Both the position numbers and the translations under genes were made by a program. From assembly GCA_017450065.1 (NCBI GenBank), contig JAFSYI010000004.1:1-64000 (forward strand): a stretch of 64,000 nucleotides of DNA. The letters run 5' to 3'. Shown piece after piece: positions 1 to 8,796 of the stretch (position 1 is its first letter; every line of letters begins with the position of its first letter). The notes under the pieces are model-generated. The model saw only the letters and a program-made list of their open reading frames with translations, was not told the origin of the DNA and did no database searches. The DNA is from Lachnospiraceae bacterium. GTDB taxonomy: Bacteria; Bacillota; Clostridia; Lachnospirales; Lachnospiraceae.

Positions 1-434
1 CCTGCAATATTGATGATGCGGAACCAGTCCAGTTTCTCTGAATCTGTGCCATCACAAACATATACGAACAGCGGATAATCCAGTATCTTCTTTTTCTGAT
101 CAGTCGGAAGATTGTAAAAATACTTGTCATCCACGGAGAAGGATCCATCCACATACTCGCAGAGTGAGATGGTGCGCTGCTGTCCGTCCAACACCTCAAA
201 GCCGTCGGTGCCATCATCTTTTTTGACCTTACACCAATAAATGACATTCAACGGCAGTCCTTTCATGACCGTGCGGATGACCTCATCGCGCTGGGTATCT
301 TTATACACAAACTCGCGTTGATACTTCGGGCGTATATCCAGTTTCTCATCATAACCAACCACACCCTCTTCAGCGTCGTTGAAATATCCCTCGCACACCT
401 CACCTACAGTAACCTTAAACTCATCAATCTGCAT
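1..434 (-). CDS. DUF262 domain protein (GmrSD-like), partial
   Basis: N-terminal 144 codons of a protein that runs off the left edge of the window. The reading starts MQIDEFKVTVGEV and contains the VLDGQQRTISL segment, the D-G-Q-Q-R motif typical of DUF262 (ParB/Srx-like) domains as in the GmrS half of type IV restriction enzymes. The start at 434 is backed by GGAGG at 443-447, which lies inside the end of the methyltransferase gene; only 3 bp separate that gene's stop from this start, so the two are translationally coupled. Context suggests the restriction or effector partner of the methyltransferase. The C-terminal domain that would decide nuclease activity (for example an HNH of DUF1524 type) is outside the window, so function is inferred. 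Confidence 0.8.
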   Translation of the reverse strand, partial: MQIDEFKVTVGEVCEGYFNDAEEGVVGYDEKLDIRPKYQREFVYKDTQRDEVIRTVMKGLPLNVIYWCKVKKDDGTDGFEVLDGQQRTISLCEYVDGSFSVDDKYFYNLPTDQKKKILDYPLFVYVCDGTDSEKLDWFRIINIA

Positions 435-437
435 ATT

Positions 438-1487
438 CTATGCCTCCTTCGGGGATTCGGGATGTCTGTTCCGTATGAGAATCCGCGTATATTTTTCTAC
501 ACCGTTTATGACTGGTTTTGCCAAGTCATATTCATTATCACATCCGTGATTCAGTTCTCCGATAATTTCAAATTGTTCTGGGTTATATTTTGTCATGAAG
601 GTAATAGGAACGCCCATAACGCCTGAATAATCACATGGAATATCTACAGCCTTCCCCACCTCAATGGCATCAAATGTGTCATACTTGGGATATTCATCCG
701 GTTTATACCTTTTGACAAGAACCACTTCCTCATGCCGTTTCTTTATATCAAGGTTTGTGAACCACATTACCCCCGATACGCGTATCATACCTTCTTTATG
801 ATCCAAATCAGAAGCTGTATCTTTATACGGACTCACAAAATGTGCACAATTGCGATTAAAACCATATCCAAGCCACATCTTGTTTTGCAACATAAGCGGA
901 AATATCTCTTTATATTTGATTGCATTCTGATTTCCAATTATAATGAATTTCTTATTATGCTCCATCAGGGTTGCAACGTATTCACGGAAAAGCGAAAAGG
1001 GCGGATTGGTCACAACAATATCGGCTTCATCCATTAATGTAAGACATTCTTCAGAGCGAAAATCACCATCCCCGCTCAACTCAGTAAGCTCATTTTCTCC
1101 TGACTTGAATAATTCCGCCACATCAATCATATCCACACCGCCATCACCAGTTTTATCGTAAACCGTCGTTACTATCGCTTTATATGGCTTGTCGTATGTT
1201 TCCTGGACTTCTCCCATAATATCAAAAATCGACAACTGACGATTGGCTATCGGTGACCCGGTGTAACAGGTTGCAATTAACTTCTTCAGCCCTAAACGAT
1301 TGAAATTCAACACAAAATACTTGAAGAAGTTGCTTTCATACGGATCGTCACAATTACAGAAGATAGTTTTACCACGAAAATGATTCCGATAATGACGGAG
1401 CTCCTTTTCTATGTCTGTGAGCTGTGTATAGAACTCGTCCTTCTTGGCCTTACCGGCCGCGTTAAGTGATGTATTATTGTTTCCCAT
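438..1487 (-). CDS. EcoRI-type adenine-specific DNA methyltransferase
   Basis: 349 residues. The catalytic motif N-P-P-F of N6-adenine methyltransferases sits near residue 160 (DIVVTNPPFSLFREYV), and the N-terminal KKDEFYTQLTDIEKEL segment with FCNCDDPYESNFFKYF matches the EcoRI methylase family (Pfam EcoRI_methylase). It should transfer a methyl group from S-adenosylmethionine to adenine in a specific DNA site. The start ATG at 1487 abuts the stop of the upstream small gene directly (TAA then ATG), and the DUF262 gene follows after 3 bp. No EcoRI-like endonuclease gene is visible. The neighbour suggests that the methyltransferase protects host DNA from, or licenses, the DUF262 protein. Confidence 0.9.
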   Translation of the reverse strand: MGNNNTSLNAAGKAKKDEFYTQLTDIEKELRHYRNHFRGKTIFCNCDDPYESNFFKYFVLNFNRLGLKKLIATCYTGSPIANRQLSIFDIMGEVQETYDKPYKAIVTTVYDKTGDGGVDMIDVAELFKSGENELTELSGDGDFRSEECLTLMDEADIVVTNPPFSLFREYVATLMEHNKKFIIIGNQNAIKYKEIFPLMLQNKMWLGYGFNRNCAHFVSPYKDTASDLDHKEGMIRVSGVMWFTNLDIKKRHEEVVLVKRYKPDEYPKYDTFDAIEVGKAVDIPCDYSGVMGVPITFMTKYNPEQFEIIGELNHGCDNEYDLAKPVINGVEKYTRILIRNRHPESPKEA

Positions 1488-1649
1488 TTATTTCTCCGCC
1501 TCCTTCTTCTCCAGTTCCAGTTTCTCCTGAAGCCACTTTCTAAGCAGTGCGGAAACAGATATATCCTCTTCCAATGCCATCAGCTTAAGAGCCTTACGCT
1601 CCTCCTTTGTCATCGTTATCGTAATGTTTACCAAATTTCTTTCTGCCAT
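1488..1649 (-). CDS. small ribbon-helix-helix (CopG/Arc-like) protein
   Basis: 53 residues. The protein begins MAERNLVNITITMTKEER: a short beta strand (LVNITITMT) followed by two helices (KEERKALKLMALEE and SVSALLRKWLQEKLELEKK), the ribbon-helix-helix layout of CopG/Arc repressors. A GAGG ribosome site lies at 1658-1661. It is the first gene of the operon and its stop touches the methyltransferase start. Position and fold suggest an autoregulator binding the promoter upstream, or less likely an antitoxin; no toxin is adjacent. It is annotated here from the translated sequence because it is short. Confidence 0.8.
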   Translation of the reverse strand: MAERNLVNITITMTKEERKALKLMALEEDISVSALLRKWLQEKLELEKKEAEK

Positions 1650-1697
1650 TTTATTAACCTCACAATTTCATAAATCTACATCGTGTCCATGTGTAAT

Positions 1698-1726
1698 AGT
1701 GTATCACAAACAATGTGTCTTTTCAA
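1698..1726 (-). promoter_or_regulatory. promoter of the RHH-methyltransferase-DUF262 operon
   Basis: Minus strand -35 TTGAAA (1721-1726), 17-bp spacer, -10 TACACT (1698-1703), about 50 bp before the first gene. The surroundings repeat ATGTGT/ACACAT and TGTGATA half-sites, the kind of short repeats an RHH dimer could bind; that operator role is inference. Confidence 0.65.
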
Positions 1727-1732
1727 TTATGA

Positions 1733-1762
1733 AAGAAAAAAATAAGACCGATTTCGGTCTCT
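1733..1762 (-). terminator. rho-independent terminator
   Basis: On the minus strand a 7-bp stem AGACCGA/TCGGTCT (1745-1751 with 1754-1760) is followed directly by a run of Ts (A-run 1734-1742 on the plus strand). It separates the surface-protein transcript from the methyltransferase operon downstream. Confidence 0.75.
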
Positions 1763-1948
1763 CCATCAAAAATCCATGTAATTTTGCCCCTTAGCACGAT
1801 TTCTTAGTTGTAACCAATGTTTCAACTCTGCTCGTTGCAAACACTTCTACATTATTTACCCCTTTTTTGAAGTTATCTTGCTTTATTAGTACCTTTTTTG
1901 AAAAAACGAAAATGATAAAATCATCTTTGCGCCGTAGCGTGTTGTGAT

Positions 1949-4900
1949 TTAGGTAGCGGATTCGGTTTTCTTAGGGACGGATGTGTCCCAGCCCTCCAAA
2001 GGCGCGGTCTTAGCATTCGTACCTAGGGCATACTGCATTTCACCGTCATCAGATCCACCGGCGGTCACAAGCTCCTGTTGCTGACCGTTGTAGGTCAGGT
2101 TCTTTCCTATAGGAGCGGTAACTGCCGGGGCAATCTTGTTCACCGTCAACGTTGCAGTCTTTGCTGCACCTGCTGCATAGGTATCCGTCTCGGCAGTGCT
2201 CACAGAGATGTTAAATGTCCCGCACTTCGTTACAGTCAGCTTACCCGTTTCTACATCAAAGGTTCCCTCGCCCGTACCTTTTGTTACAATATACATTGCC
2301 TTTCCGGCGCCCGGCGTAATGGTGAACATTCCCTCAACAGGAATGGATATACCGTCAGTAGAATAGTTAACCTCTTTATCTGTTGCAGTGATCGTTACCG
2401 GATTCAAAGCTGTCTTTGCGAATTCATAGGAGATTGACAGTGAGCCGTCCTGATTCTTCGTGACTGTTGCTTCATTCCCGTTAACTTTTGCCGTCAGTGC
2501 ATCAGCAAAAATATAGTTTGCATCCGCGGTTGCAAGAACAGTGGCCTTGTATTTCGTCGCATAGGCAGCCGGCGATGTTGCAGGTGCCCACGTAACTTTG
2601 CCCAGGGTGACATTGGCCGTTGAAGGGATTGCCGTCGTATCGAGCGCCATATTTGCCGTCGGCGCATCAATGCCGGTCACCTCCACACTGTCTATGACAG
2701 CTGGCGCAATAGAGTATCCTACGGAAGCAATATAGATTGTTCCTACTCCGCCTTTTGAAAAAGCAACGCTTATCTCTGCCAAATAGTCACCAACGTTGGT
2801 AGGGGCAGAGCTTAAAGCATCACCATACTTTTTGTAGGTATCTCCACTCTTCTCAGCCTTATAATACTTGATATCTGTGTCTTCAATGCTCTTTTCGGTA
2901 GCATTGTTAAAGTCATTCAATCCATTCAGCGATGCTTTTTCGCTGCCTGTGCCATCGTAGGTGGTACGGGTCGGTTTTACGAGCGTCAGAACCACCTTGC
3001 TGTCTTTCAGAGTGCAGCCCTGATTCTTGCAGGTTGCAGTGATGGTTGCACCTGAAGCAGAGTATGCGAAATCATGGGTGTGAGGAGACTTGATCTTTAG
3101 CTCATTTCCATCCGTGATGACCTGGCAGGTTTGGTCGTCACTATTAAAACAAGCCCAATAAGTGCTTGCCTTAAGCTCGTCAGTACTGCCGGTGGTGAAC
3201 ACACCGGGTTTTTCCATAGTAATGCCAATTGTGGCATTATTCCAACCCGAACCTTGATCGTCATCATTCTTTAGTTTTCCAATAACTCTAACTGTCGGAG
3301 TTGTAAACTTCTCCAGATAAACGTTGCTTCGTGAAGCATCGATTCCGTTCCCAGCAGTGTTAGATTCGATTCTCGGATTTCCGGAAAGATTCAGCTTGGC
3401 ACTGCCGCTTACATATACACCTCCATGACCGTTTTCAGATGAGGAATTGCTTACTATACTGCCTCCATACATGTTGAATGTACTGTTTTCATCTAAGAAC
3501 ACGGCTCCATAATTCTCTGTTTCGTTCATCATGATTGATCCACCATACATGTTGAACGTAGAATTCTCTATACGTACAATACAGTTCTTGGCTTTGTTCC
3601 CTCCAAACTGGCTTTCATCATACATGCCAAGCATACTTTTACCTTTTACGTATATAACACCATTTTCAGGAAGCTCCCAATTATTATGGATATTTCCATA
3701 TTTGAAATTTTCTTTGTCATCATCACCAAACAAATTCAGTGTCCTACCATTATCTACCAATATGGCCTGATCTTTGTCATAAACATTTATTTCGTTGCCA
3801 TTCAGGCACAGATTTGTTGTACCTTCTGGCACTTCCCATGTACTATTCAAATACACATTTGTAGTCAGGTAGTAGTTACCTGCTTTATCCGGAAGACTGT
3901 CATATTTATCCCAAGCCGTGAAAACTATGGTTTGTGCACTTTCTCCCTCTCCTATAGTATGGGTGTGCGCCACCGTAACAGCACAGTTCGCACTCTTACT
4001 GCTGTCCGCATTGCAGGTTACGGTAATAGTGGAAGAACCTAATGAAATACCCTTCGCATAAACGGTTAGGATTTCGGTAGCATCCGTACCAACTTCAGTG
4101 GTGCATGCTTCATCGGAATACAGCTTCACAGAGTTCGCATCTGTTCCGCTGACGCTCCATTTAACCTTCTTATCCGTGGCGTCTTCTGGCTCAATGGTAG
4201 CCGTAAATGAGACCTTCCCATCCACGTTGATCGTCTGCGCAGAAGTCTTGTCAAGAGTCACACCGTTGGCAGGAACATATACCGGGAAATGAATCTTCCT
4301 ATAACTTTTTAGCACCTCCCCTGTGGAACTGACCGCAATACTGTCCGGCACGGTAGTACCCGCTGTATCCGTCCAGCCGGTTCCGGCGATGGCATTTATG
4401 GTTGGGAAATCCGTCGCACATTCACCTGCCGTGATCAGTACGGAATCAACTTTATCTTCGATTGTCAGTTTATACTGATTTTCATCTCCTGTAATTCCGT
4501 AACCGTCATTGGCAAGGGCATTTGCCTCGACCTTACCACCGGAAATATTTACACCTTTGTTTCCACGTATAGCCTGTTTATCAGCATTAGCCGTTACCGT
4601 ACCGCCGCCTATGGTCAATGTTCCGCCCGTCCTGATTCCATAAGTAGGCCCCGACATTGTAAGGCTTCCTGACCCGTTTATCATGCAGTTTCCTATTATA
4701 TATATACCGGCACCTTTACTATTAGTGCTTGTAACCGTATTATCTCCTTCTATACTTATTGTCAAATTATCACCGGTAAAATAGATAGCGCCATTATTGT
4801 TATTCGTAACATATCCATCTCCGTTGTAACTGTATCCATTCAATGTCAATGTCCCGATTTCAGGATTGTAACTCGCTTTTCCGTTGCCATCTATATTGTC

Positions 4901-5698
4901 AGCATTCGTATTTGTCACCTTTACGCCACCGACCCAGAGACCGTAAGTCACCTCACTCACTGTCACAACACAGCTTGCACTCTTGGTGCTATCCGAATTA
5001 CTGGTACATGTGACGGTAGCAGTTCCTTCCGAAATACCCTTGGCATAGACTGTCAGGGTATTGGTGGCATCCTTACTAACCTCAGTGGTACACGCCTCAT
5101 TGGAATATAGCTTCACAGCGCCGGCATCCGTTCCTCCAACGCTCCATTTTACAGTTTTGTCTGTAGCATTCGTCGGTTTCACCGTAGCAGTTAGTGTCAT
5201 CGTTTTACCCGCATCAAGTTTGGCAGTATTCACATTGAGCGATACTTCCGATACCGGTTCGTATGTATAATAAACCTTGATTCTATTTATCCATACAGTT
5301 GCAGTTGCATTTAAAACAACGCTCGTTTTGTTATTTATAGTGAAGGTTGCGCTACTATTACCGGTTACATTTTTAGTTGCTCCAGTTATATTAGCATTCT
5401 GGATATCATAGCCAGATGGATATGAGTTATAAATCTCTACTTTATTAATTTTTTCCCCATGTAAAGACGAGATTGTAACATTATTATCTTTGCTTATGCA
5501 CACATCAGGTGCGCTTATCAAAGTACATTGCAACTTAATACAATTATTTGTATAACTCTTTGTATCATTTTTAAATACTTTGTTAAAGTCACTATTACCT
5601 TCTGCCGCCAGCACCTTCACGCTCATTACCGGCATCATCCCCAACACCAGTGCCAGGCTGAGCAGGATACCAAATAACCTTCTCCTCATAGTTCTCAT
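1949..5698 (-). CDS. large secreted surface protein, Big_2 and beta-helix domains, C-terminus apparently truncated
   Basis: About 1249 residues from the preferred ATG at 5698 (MRTMRRRLFGILLS), which has AAAGGAG at 5710-5716; an in-frame start 24 bp upstream lacks a site. A signal peptide ends near AEG. Then come an N-terminal module, a Big_2 Ig-like domain (starting about VSLNVNTAKLDAG), a carbohydrate-binding/beta-helix segment (GLWVGGVKVTN), a second Big_2 domain, another N/G-rich right-handed beta-helix, and MBG-like repeats. It probably acts outside the cell as an adhesin or glycan-binding protein. No LPxTG motif, SLH domain or other wall anchor is visible: the frame stops 4 residues after a typical GWDTSVPKKTE repeat start, in mid-repeat. 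The C-terminal anchor therefore seems lost. Confidence 0.8.
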   Translation of the reverse strand: MRTMRRRLFGILLSLALVLGMMPVMSVKVLAAEGNSDFNKVFKNDTKSYTNNCIKLQCTLISAPDVCISKDNNVTISSLHGEKINKVEIYNSYPSGYDIQNANITGATKNVTGNSSATFTINNKTSVVLNATATVWINRIKVYYTYEPVSEVSLNVNTAKLDAGKTMTLTATVKPTNATDKTVKWSVGGTDAGAVKLYSNEACTTEVSKDATNTLTVYAKGISEGTATVTCTSNSDSTKSASCVVTVSEVTYGLWVGGVKVTNTNADNIDGNGKASYNPEIGTLTLNGYSYNGDGYVTNNNNGAIYFTGDNLTISIEGDNTVTSTNSKGAGIYIIGNCMINGSGSLTMSGPTYGIRTGGTLTIGGGTVTANADKQAIRGNKGVNISGGKVEANALANDGYGITGDENQYKLTIEDKVDSVLITAGECATDFPTINAIAGTGWTDTAGTTVPDSIAVSSTGEVLKSYRKIHFPVYVPANGVTLDKTSAQTINVDGKVSFTATIEPEDATDKKVKWSVSGTDANSVKLYSDEACTTEVGTDATEILTVYAKGISLGSSTITVTCNADSSKSANCAVTVAHTHTIGEGESAQTIVFTAWDKYDSLPDKAGNYYLTTNVYLNSTWEVPEGTTNLCLNGNEINVYDKDQAILVDNGRTLNLFGDDDKENFKYGNIHNNWELPENGVIYVKGKSMLGMYDESQFGGNKAKNCIVRIENSTFNMYGGSIMMNETENYGAVFLDENSTFNMYGGSIVSNSSSENGHGGVYVSGSAKLNLSGNPRIESNTAGNGIDASRSNVYLEKFTTPTVRVIGKLKNDDDQGSGWNNATIGITMEKPGVFTTGSTDELKASTYWACFNSDDQTCQVITDGNELKIKSPHTHDFAYSASGATITATCKNQGCTLKDSKVVLTLVKPTRTTYDGTGSEKASLNGLNDFNNATEKSIEDTDIKYYKAEKSGDTYKKYGDALSSAPTNVGDYLAEISVAFSKGGVGTIYIASVGYSIAPAVIDSVEVTGIDAPTANMALDTTAIPSTANVTLGKVTWAPATSPAAYATKYKATVLATADANYIFADALTAKVNGNEATVTKNQDGSLSISYEFAKTALNPVTITATDKEVNYSTDGISIPVEGMFTITPGAGKAMYIVTKGTGEGTFDVETGKLTVTKCGTFNISVSTAETDTYAAGAAKTATLTVNKIAPAVTAPIGKNLTYNGQQQELVTAGGSDDGEMQYALGTNAKTAPLEGWDTSVPKKTESAT

Positions 5699-5752
5699 AT
5701 TCTTGTTTCTCCTTTCGCGCATTTGCGGCTGTTATGGTCACCGCGTAATTGT

Positions 5753-5781
5753 GTTATACAAGTATAAACGTTCAATATCAA
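5753..5781 (-). promoter_or_regulatory. promoter of the surface-protein gene
   Basis: Minus strand -35 TTGATA (5776-5781), 17-bp spacer, -10 TATAAC (5753-5758), about 55 bp before the preferred start. The 228-bp gap between the surface-protein start and the regulator gene holds nothing else I recognise. Confidence 0.5.
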
Positions 5782-5926
5782 AATATAGCAATACATTTAA
5801 ATAAAATTACCCAAATTATGCATATTCGTGACCATTATACACCACCATGCGTTCATAAACGTAACTCAATCATGCATTTGTGACATATTGTTGCAAAAAA
5901 ATCGGACAATCTTTTTATTTCCTGCT

Positions 5927-6727
5927 TTACTTCATTAATTTCGCATTGGTTAACTCAGCCCAGCTGTAATCCTTCATATATTCACCATGGTAGGAATTCA
6001 GCGCATCCATATCACCTTCAAGCATCCGGTAGTAATCGCAGTCCGTCATCTCCGTACGTATTGCGAGATGCCTGTGCTCACGTATTATAAGATCCTCCAT
6101 TCCTATGTCACGGAGCGTTTTCCGAAGGTCACTTATCAGATTGCGGATACGCTGCTGGACAGCTCCCTTACCGCCGTCCTCCTCCCACAGTGCCAGAGAT
6201 ATCTGCCCCGTCGTGCATGCGGCACCTCTCCTGTCAACAAGATAGGCCAACAGCTCCCTGGTCTGATTTCTTTCAAATATCACCGGCTTTCCATGGCAGT
6301 ACACCTCGAAGTGTCCAAAGCAGTGAATTTGAAGCCTGTTGTCGTCATCCCCGGCAGGCTTAAGCCCCTGTTCCTCCATACAGTATTTCAGTTCATCCTG
6401 TACATCTTCGGTCCTTAGAGGCTTCAGCAGGTAGCCATGCGCCTTTATCTTAAATGCCCTTATGGCATACTGTTCATACGCGGTAACGAAGATAATATGC
6501 GTGTCCGGAGAAAGAGCCTTAAGCTTTACAGCGAATTCAAGCCCCGATATTCCGGGCATCTCTATGTCCGTAAATACAGCGTCCGGTCTGCATCCGCGTT
6601 CCACCTCATTAAGAGCATCACTGCAGCGCGTAAAGGATACGATCCCTGCATCGCAGGCGGCCTTCTCTACCGTTCTTACCATTTCCCGAAGCACAGCTTC
6701 TTCATCATCAATTACAAATATCTTCAA
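5927..6727 (-). CDS. response regulator with REC and winged-helix (SARP-like) output domain
   Basis: 266 residues. REC domain at 1-120 with acidic pocket D7-D8, phosphoacceptor D54 (VFTDIEMPG) and K102 (LLKPL). The second half (about 130-235: IHCFGHFEVYCHGKPVIFER and a long R-R-I-R-N-L helix) resembles the OmpR/SARP winged helix that precedes a BTAD domain, here with only a short C-terminal tail rather than a full BTAD. It overlaps the upstream kinase gene by 4 bp, so the two form a two-component pair. It lies directly upstream of the large surface-protein gene on the same strand, which makes that gene a plausible target; this is inference. Confidence 0.85.
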   Translation of the reverse strand: MKIFVIDDEEAVLREMVRTVEKAACDAGIVSFTRCSDALNEVERGCRPDAVFTDIEMPGISGLEFAVKLKALSPDTHIIFVTAYEQYAIRAFKIKAHGYLLKPLRTEDVQDELKYCMEEQGLKPAGDDDNRLQIHCFGHFEVYCHGKPVIFERNQTRELLAYLVDRRGAACTTGQISLALWEEDGGKGAVQQRIRNLISDLRKTLRDIGMEDLIIREHRHLAIRTEMTDCDYYRMLEGDMDALNSYHGEYMKDYSWAELTNAKLMK

Positions 6728-8028
6728 TTGTCACACTCCCTGCTTTCACCCGGAAGCACGATAGTAACCGTCGTGCTCTCTCCCGGCTTCGAATCTACGA
6801 TCAGTTTCCCTCCCGATACCTCGGAAATACGGTCCCTGACATTCCCAATACCTATATGAGTCTGTTTATCATCCGGCCGACTGTCTGCGTAAATAAATCC
6901 GTTACCGTCATCCGTAACCTTTATCTCTATATTGTCACCGCTTTGTCTTGTGCTTATTATCACTGTACCCTCTCCGTTTCCGGATCTGCGGATTCCGTAA
7001 GTTATTGCATTTTCGACGATAGGCTGAAGAGTGAGGGTCGGCATATTGAAGCCTGTACACTCAAGGTCATACTCAACATTCAGCTCATCCCCGAAGCGAA
7101 GCTTCTGTAACTCCACATATTCCTTAACATGCTTTAGTTCGTCATCAAAGGGTATCAGACCGTCTTTTGTCAGTGAATCCATGTTGTAACGAAGATATGT
7201 CATGAAATCCTCAAGCGCTTTCTCTGCCTTTGGAGGATCCTCATGACACAGATATTTGATCGTTGTAAGTGAATTATACAGGAAATGCGGCTGTATCTGG
7301 GCTAACAGAATATCTATTTTAAGACGTGCGTTTTCTTCCAGCTGTCTGCCATACCTGTCCATCTGGTCATTTACGATGTAGAAGTACATGAACATTGCTG
7401 AGACGACAGTACTTATAACTATTATATGAATCCCGAAAAACAGTCCCTGCAGGATCATTGCCACTGCCGGAACAGATACGAAGATCATGAATGCGTTCAT
7501 TTGCGCGCGGGTATACTTTTTTCTTCTGAACCACAGAATCTGTGCATTGATCAGCATTATCATAACCGGAGGGATCATGAGTATGGGGAAGTAGTCGCCC
7601 CTTATATACCTGTTGTTATCATCTATCCGATATATCGTTCCCGAAAACTGTGTATATATAAGCATTCCGGCATATACTGTCCATAATGCAGCAGCAGCCA
7701 CGAAAGCTTTCTCTTTCCACCATATCTCCCTCCCGCTCTTATATATCAGGAACCCCGTAAGCGATACAACCAGTATTGATGAAAGCACAGCCTGGGCAAA
7801 CATAAGTATCCTTGATAATACTGCCCAATTCTCTCCTTCAATAGAGCCGGTCATTGACCTAAGCATTATACACACTACATAAAAAATGATAATACCGAAG
7901 AACAGTATAAAGAAGTCTCTCGTTCTTTTATCTATATATCGGTTTATGAGTGCCTGCAGCAGTCCGAGTACGGCAAGAATGCACCCGGCTGATGAAATTA
8001 TAAGATTCCAGTAGCGGACAGCTTCCAT
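6724..8028 (-). CDS. LytS/YehU-type membrane sensor histidine kinase
   Basis: 434 residues. The N-terminal 220 residues hold about seven hydrophobic segments (IISSAGCILAVLGLLQALI, FFILFFGIIIFYVVCIML and so on), like 7TM receptor-type sensors. A short coiled linker leads to the His_kinase domain with phosphoacceptor motif QIQPHFLYNSL (about residue 245), and a HATPase_c domain with N box PIVENAI and G box DDGNGF. The start has GGGAGG 6 bp upstream. It should phosphorylate the downstream regulator. The ligand is unknown. Its upstream leader is occupied by the hairpin-rich element at 8044-8321. Confidence 0.9.
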   Translation of the reverse strand: MEAVRYWNLIISSAGCILAVLGLLQALINRYIDKRTRDFFILFFGIIIFYVVCIMLRSMTGSIEGENWAVLSRILMFAQAVLSSILVVSLTGFLIYKSGREIWWKEKAFVAAAALWTVYAGMLIYTQFSGTIYRIDDNNRYIRGDYFPILMIPPVMIMLINAQILWFRRKKYTRAQMNAFMIFVSVPAVAMILQGLFFGIHIIVISTVVSAMFMYFYIVNDQMDRYGRQLEENARLKIDILLAQIQPHFLYNSLTTIKYLCHEDPPKAEKALEDFMTYLRYNMDSLTKDGLIPFDDELKHVKEYVELQKLRFGDELNVEYDLECTGFNMPTLTLQPIVENAITYGIRRSGNGEGTVIISTRQSGDNIEIKVTDDGNGFIYADSRPDDKQTHIGIGNVRDRISEVSGGKLIVDSKPGESTTVTIVLPGESRECDN

Positions 8029-8043
8029 CGTATCCTCCCATAG

Positions 8044-8321
8044 ATAATATGATTAAAGGCTCAAAAGCCTGTCAACACCACAAGCTTGCTTGATGGTGGG
8101 GACAAGGATTTATGACCCGCCCCAACATGAGCAAGAAGTGGGGCTTAGCACCACGGAATTGTGACGCGAAGCTAATCCTTTAGGGCGAATGGTGGTTAGG
8201 ATTGCGGGTATTCGTCATAAGGGGTACCGCGAAGCGGTGGATTCCTTATGACATAAGTGCGAAGCACGGAACAATCCGTTAATCATAAGAAAGTATAGTT
8301 TTGACCCCTAAATCATAATAT
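8044..8321. repeat. hairpin-rich intergenic element with imperfect terminal inverted repeats
   Basis: Left end 8044-8066 and right end 8299-8321 are inverted copies matching at 19 of 23 positions. Between them lie at least six separate hairpins: 8071-8103, 8119-8144, 8174-8203, a strong one at 8214-8252 (GTCATAAGG/CCTTATGAC around ACCGC-GAA-GCGGT), 8257-8267 (GTGC-GAA-GCAC) and 8266-8279. No reading frame of note. The right-end motif recurs at 19598-19620 with 21 of 23 matches. The layout fits a non-autonomous palindromic element (MITE or REP-like); a structured leader of the kinase gene is the alternative. Confidence 0.65.
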
Positions 8322-8363
8322 AAGAACAGTGTAACATAAAAATGAATAAAAAAGGAGACATGC

Positions 8364-8403
8364 GAAAGCGGATGCCGACTCAATATCGTCTGCATCCGCT
8401 CTC
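8364..8403 (-). terminator. strong hairpin at the 3' end of the candidate RNA gene
   Basis: A 12-bp stem with one G-U pair (8364-8375 with 8392-8403), extended after one mismatch by GAC/GTC. On the minus strand it is followed, after about 8 nt, by CTCCTTTTTTATT, so the T tract is slightly displaced. This marks the likely end of the transcript started near 8790. Confidence 0.55.
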
Positions 8404-8790
8404 AAACCTGTTCTTCAGTTCCCAATGGACTATACCTCTCATTTCCGTTCCGCGATTTCCGGGGTAGTCGTAATTTATGTTAATTTTATAGTGCCCTTTG
8501 CACTCAATCAATTATCTGACTCCCTATTCAATTGTATCGACATCGGTTCGGTACCCGGACTCTACTGCACATACCCTTCTCAATGTACCTGTGCTTTGCA
8601 TCGCCTGTCCTGTTCTAATACCGTGTCTTATGACCCTAACCTCAGTCACGACACCCTTCCACTTTGGAACTTATGATTTAATGCTAAAGTGAATTATAAA
8701 GCTAAACTTAAGTTTCCGGTGGTCTGTACCTCCTTACATTTATTTTCAGAAGTTTCCTTGACTTCCTTCTTTCTTAACCTCTCGCTTCAT
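8364..8790 (-). ncRNA. candidate structured non-coding RNA, about 425 nt
   Basis: A perfect consensus promoter (8797-8825) and a long 3' hairpin (8364-8403) bracket 427 nt with no uninterrupted reading frame on the transcribed strand; short frames such as one of 14 codons starting at 8790 are broken by stops. Internal hairpins on the minus strand include 8623-8654 (GTGTC-g-TGAC paired with GTCA-taa-GACAC), 8567-8594 (GCACA/TGTGC), 8491-8503 (GTGC/GCAC) and a GAAGT/ACTTC stem near the 5' end. I find no hallmark of RNase P RNA, tmRNA, SRP RNA or 6S RNA. My unverified recollection is that conceptual translations of similar sequence appear as short hypothetical proteins in related genomes, which would fit a conserved RNA. 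Function unknown. Confidence 0.6.
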
Positions 8791-8796
8791 GATTAG

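Noticed and set aside
1-5722. Prophage or conjugative element
   Set aside because: No integrase, portal, terminase, relaxase or replication genes are present; only a small defence-type operon and a surface protein.
8041-8340. CRISPR-like repeats
   Set aside because: The repeated pieces are inverted hairpins of different sequence and spacing, not regular direct repeats with spacers; no cas genes are present.
8571-8654. Short minus-strand peptide frames inside the candidate RNA
   Set aside because: Several frames are open for 14-45 codons but switch frame and lack ribosome sites; hairpins and the promoter-terminator layout favour RNA.
8425-8676. Plus-strand 83-residue reading frame
   Set aside because: It lies antisense to the candidate RNA, has no ribosome site and its composition (S, T, C, L rich) is that of a chance frame.
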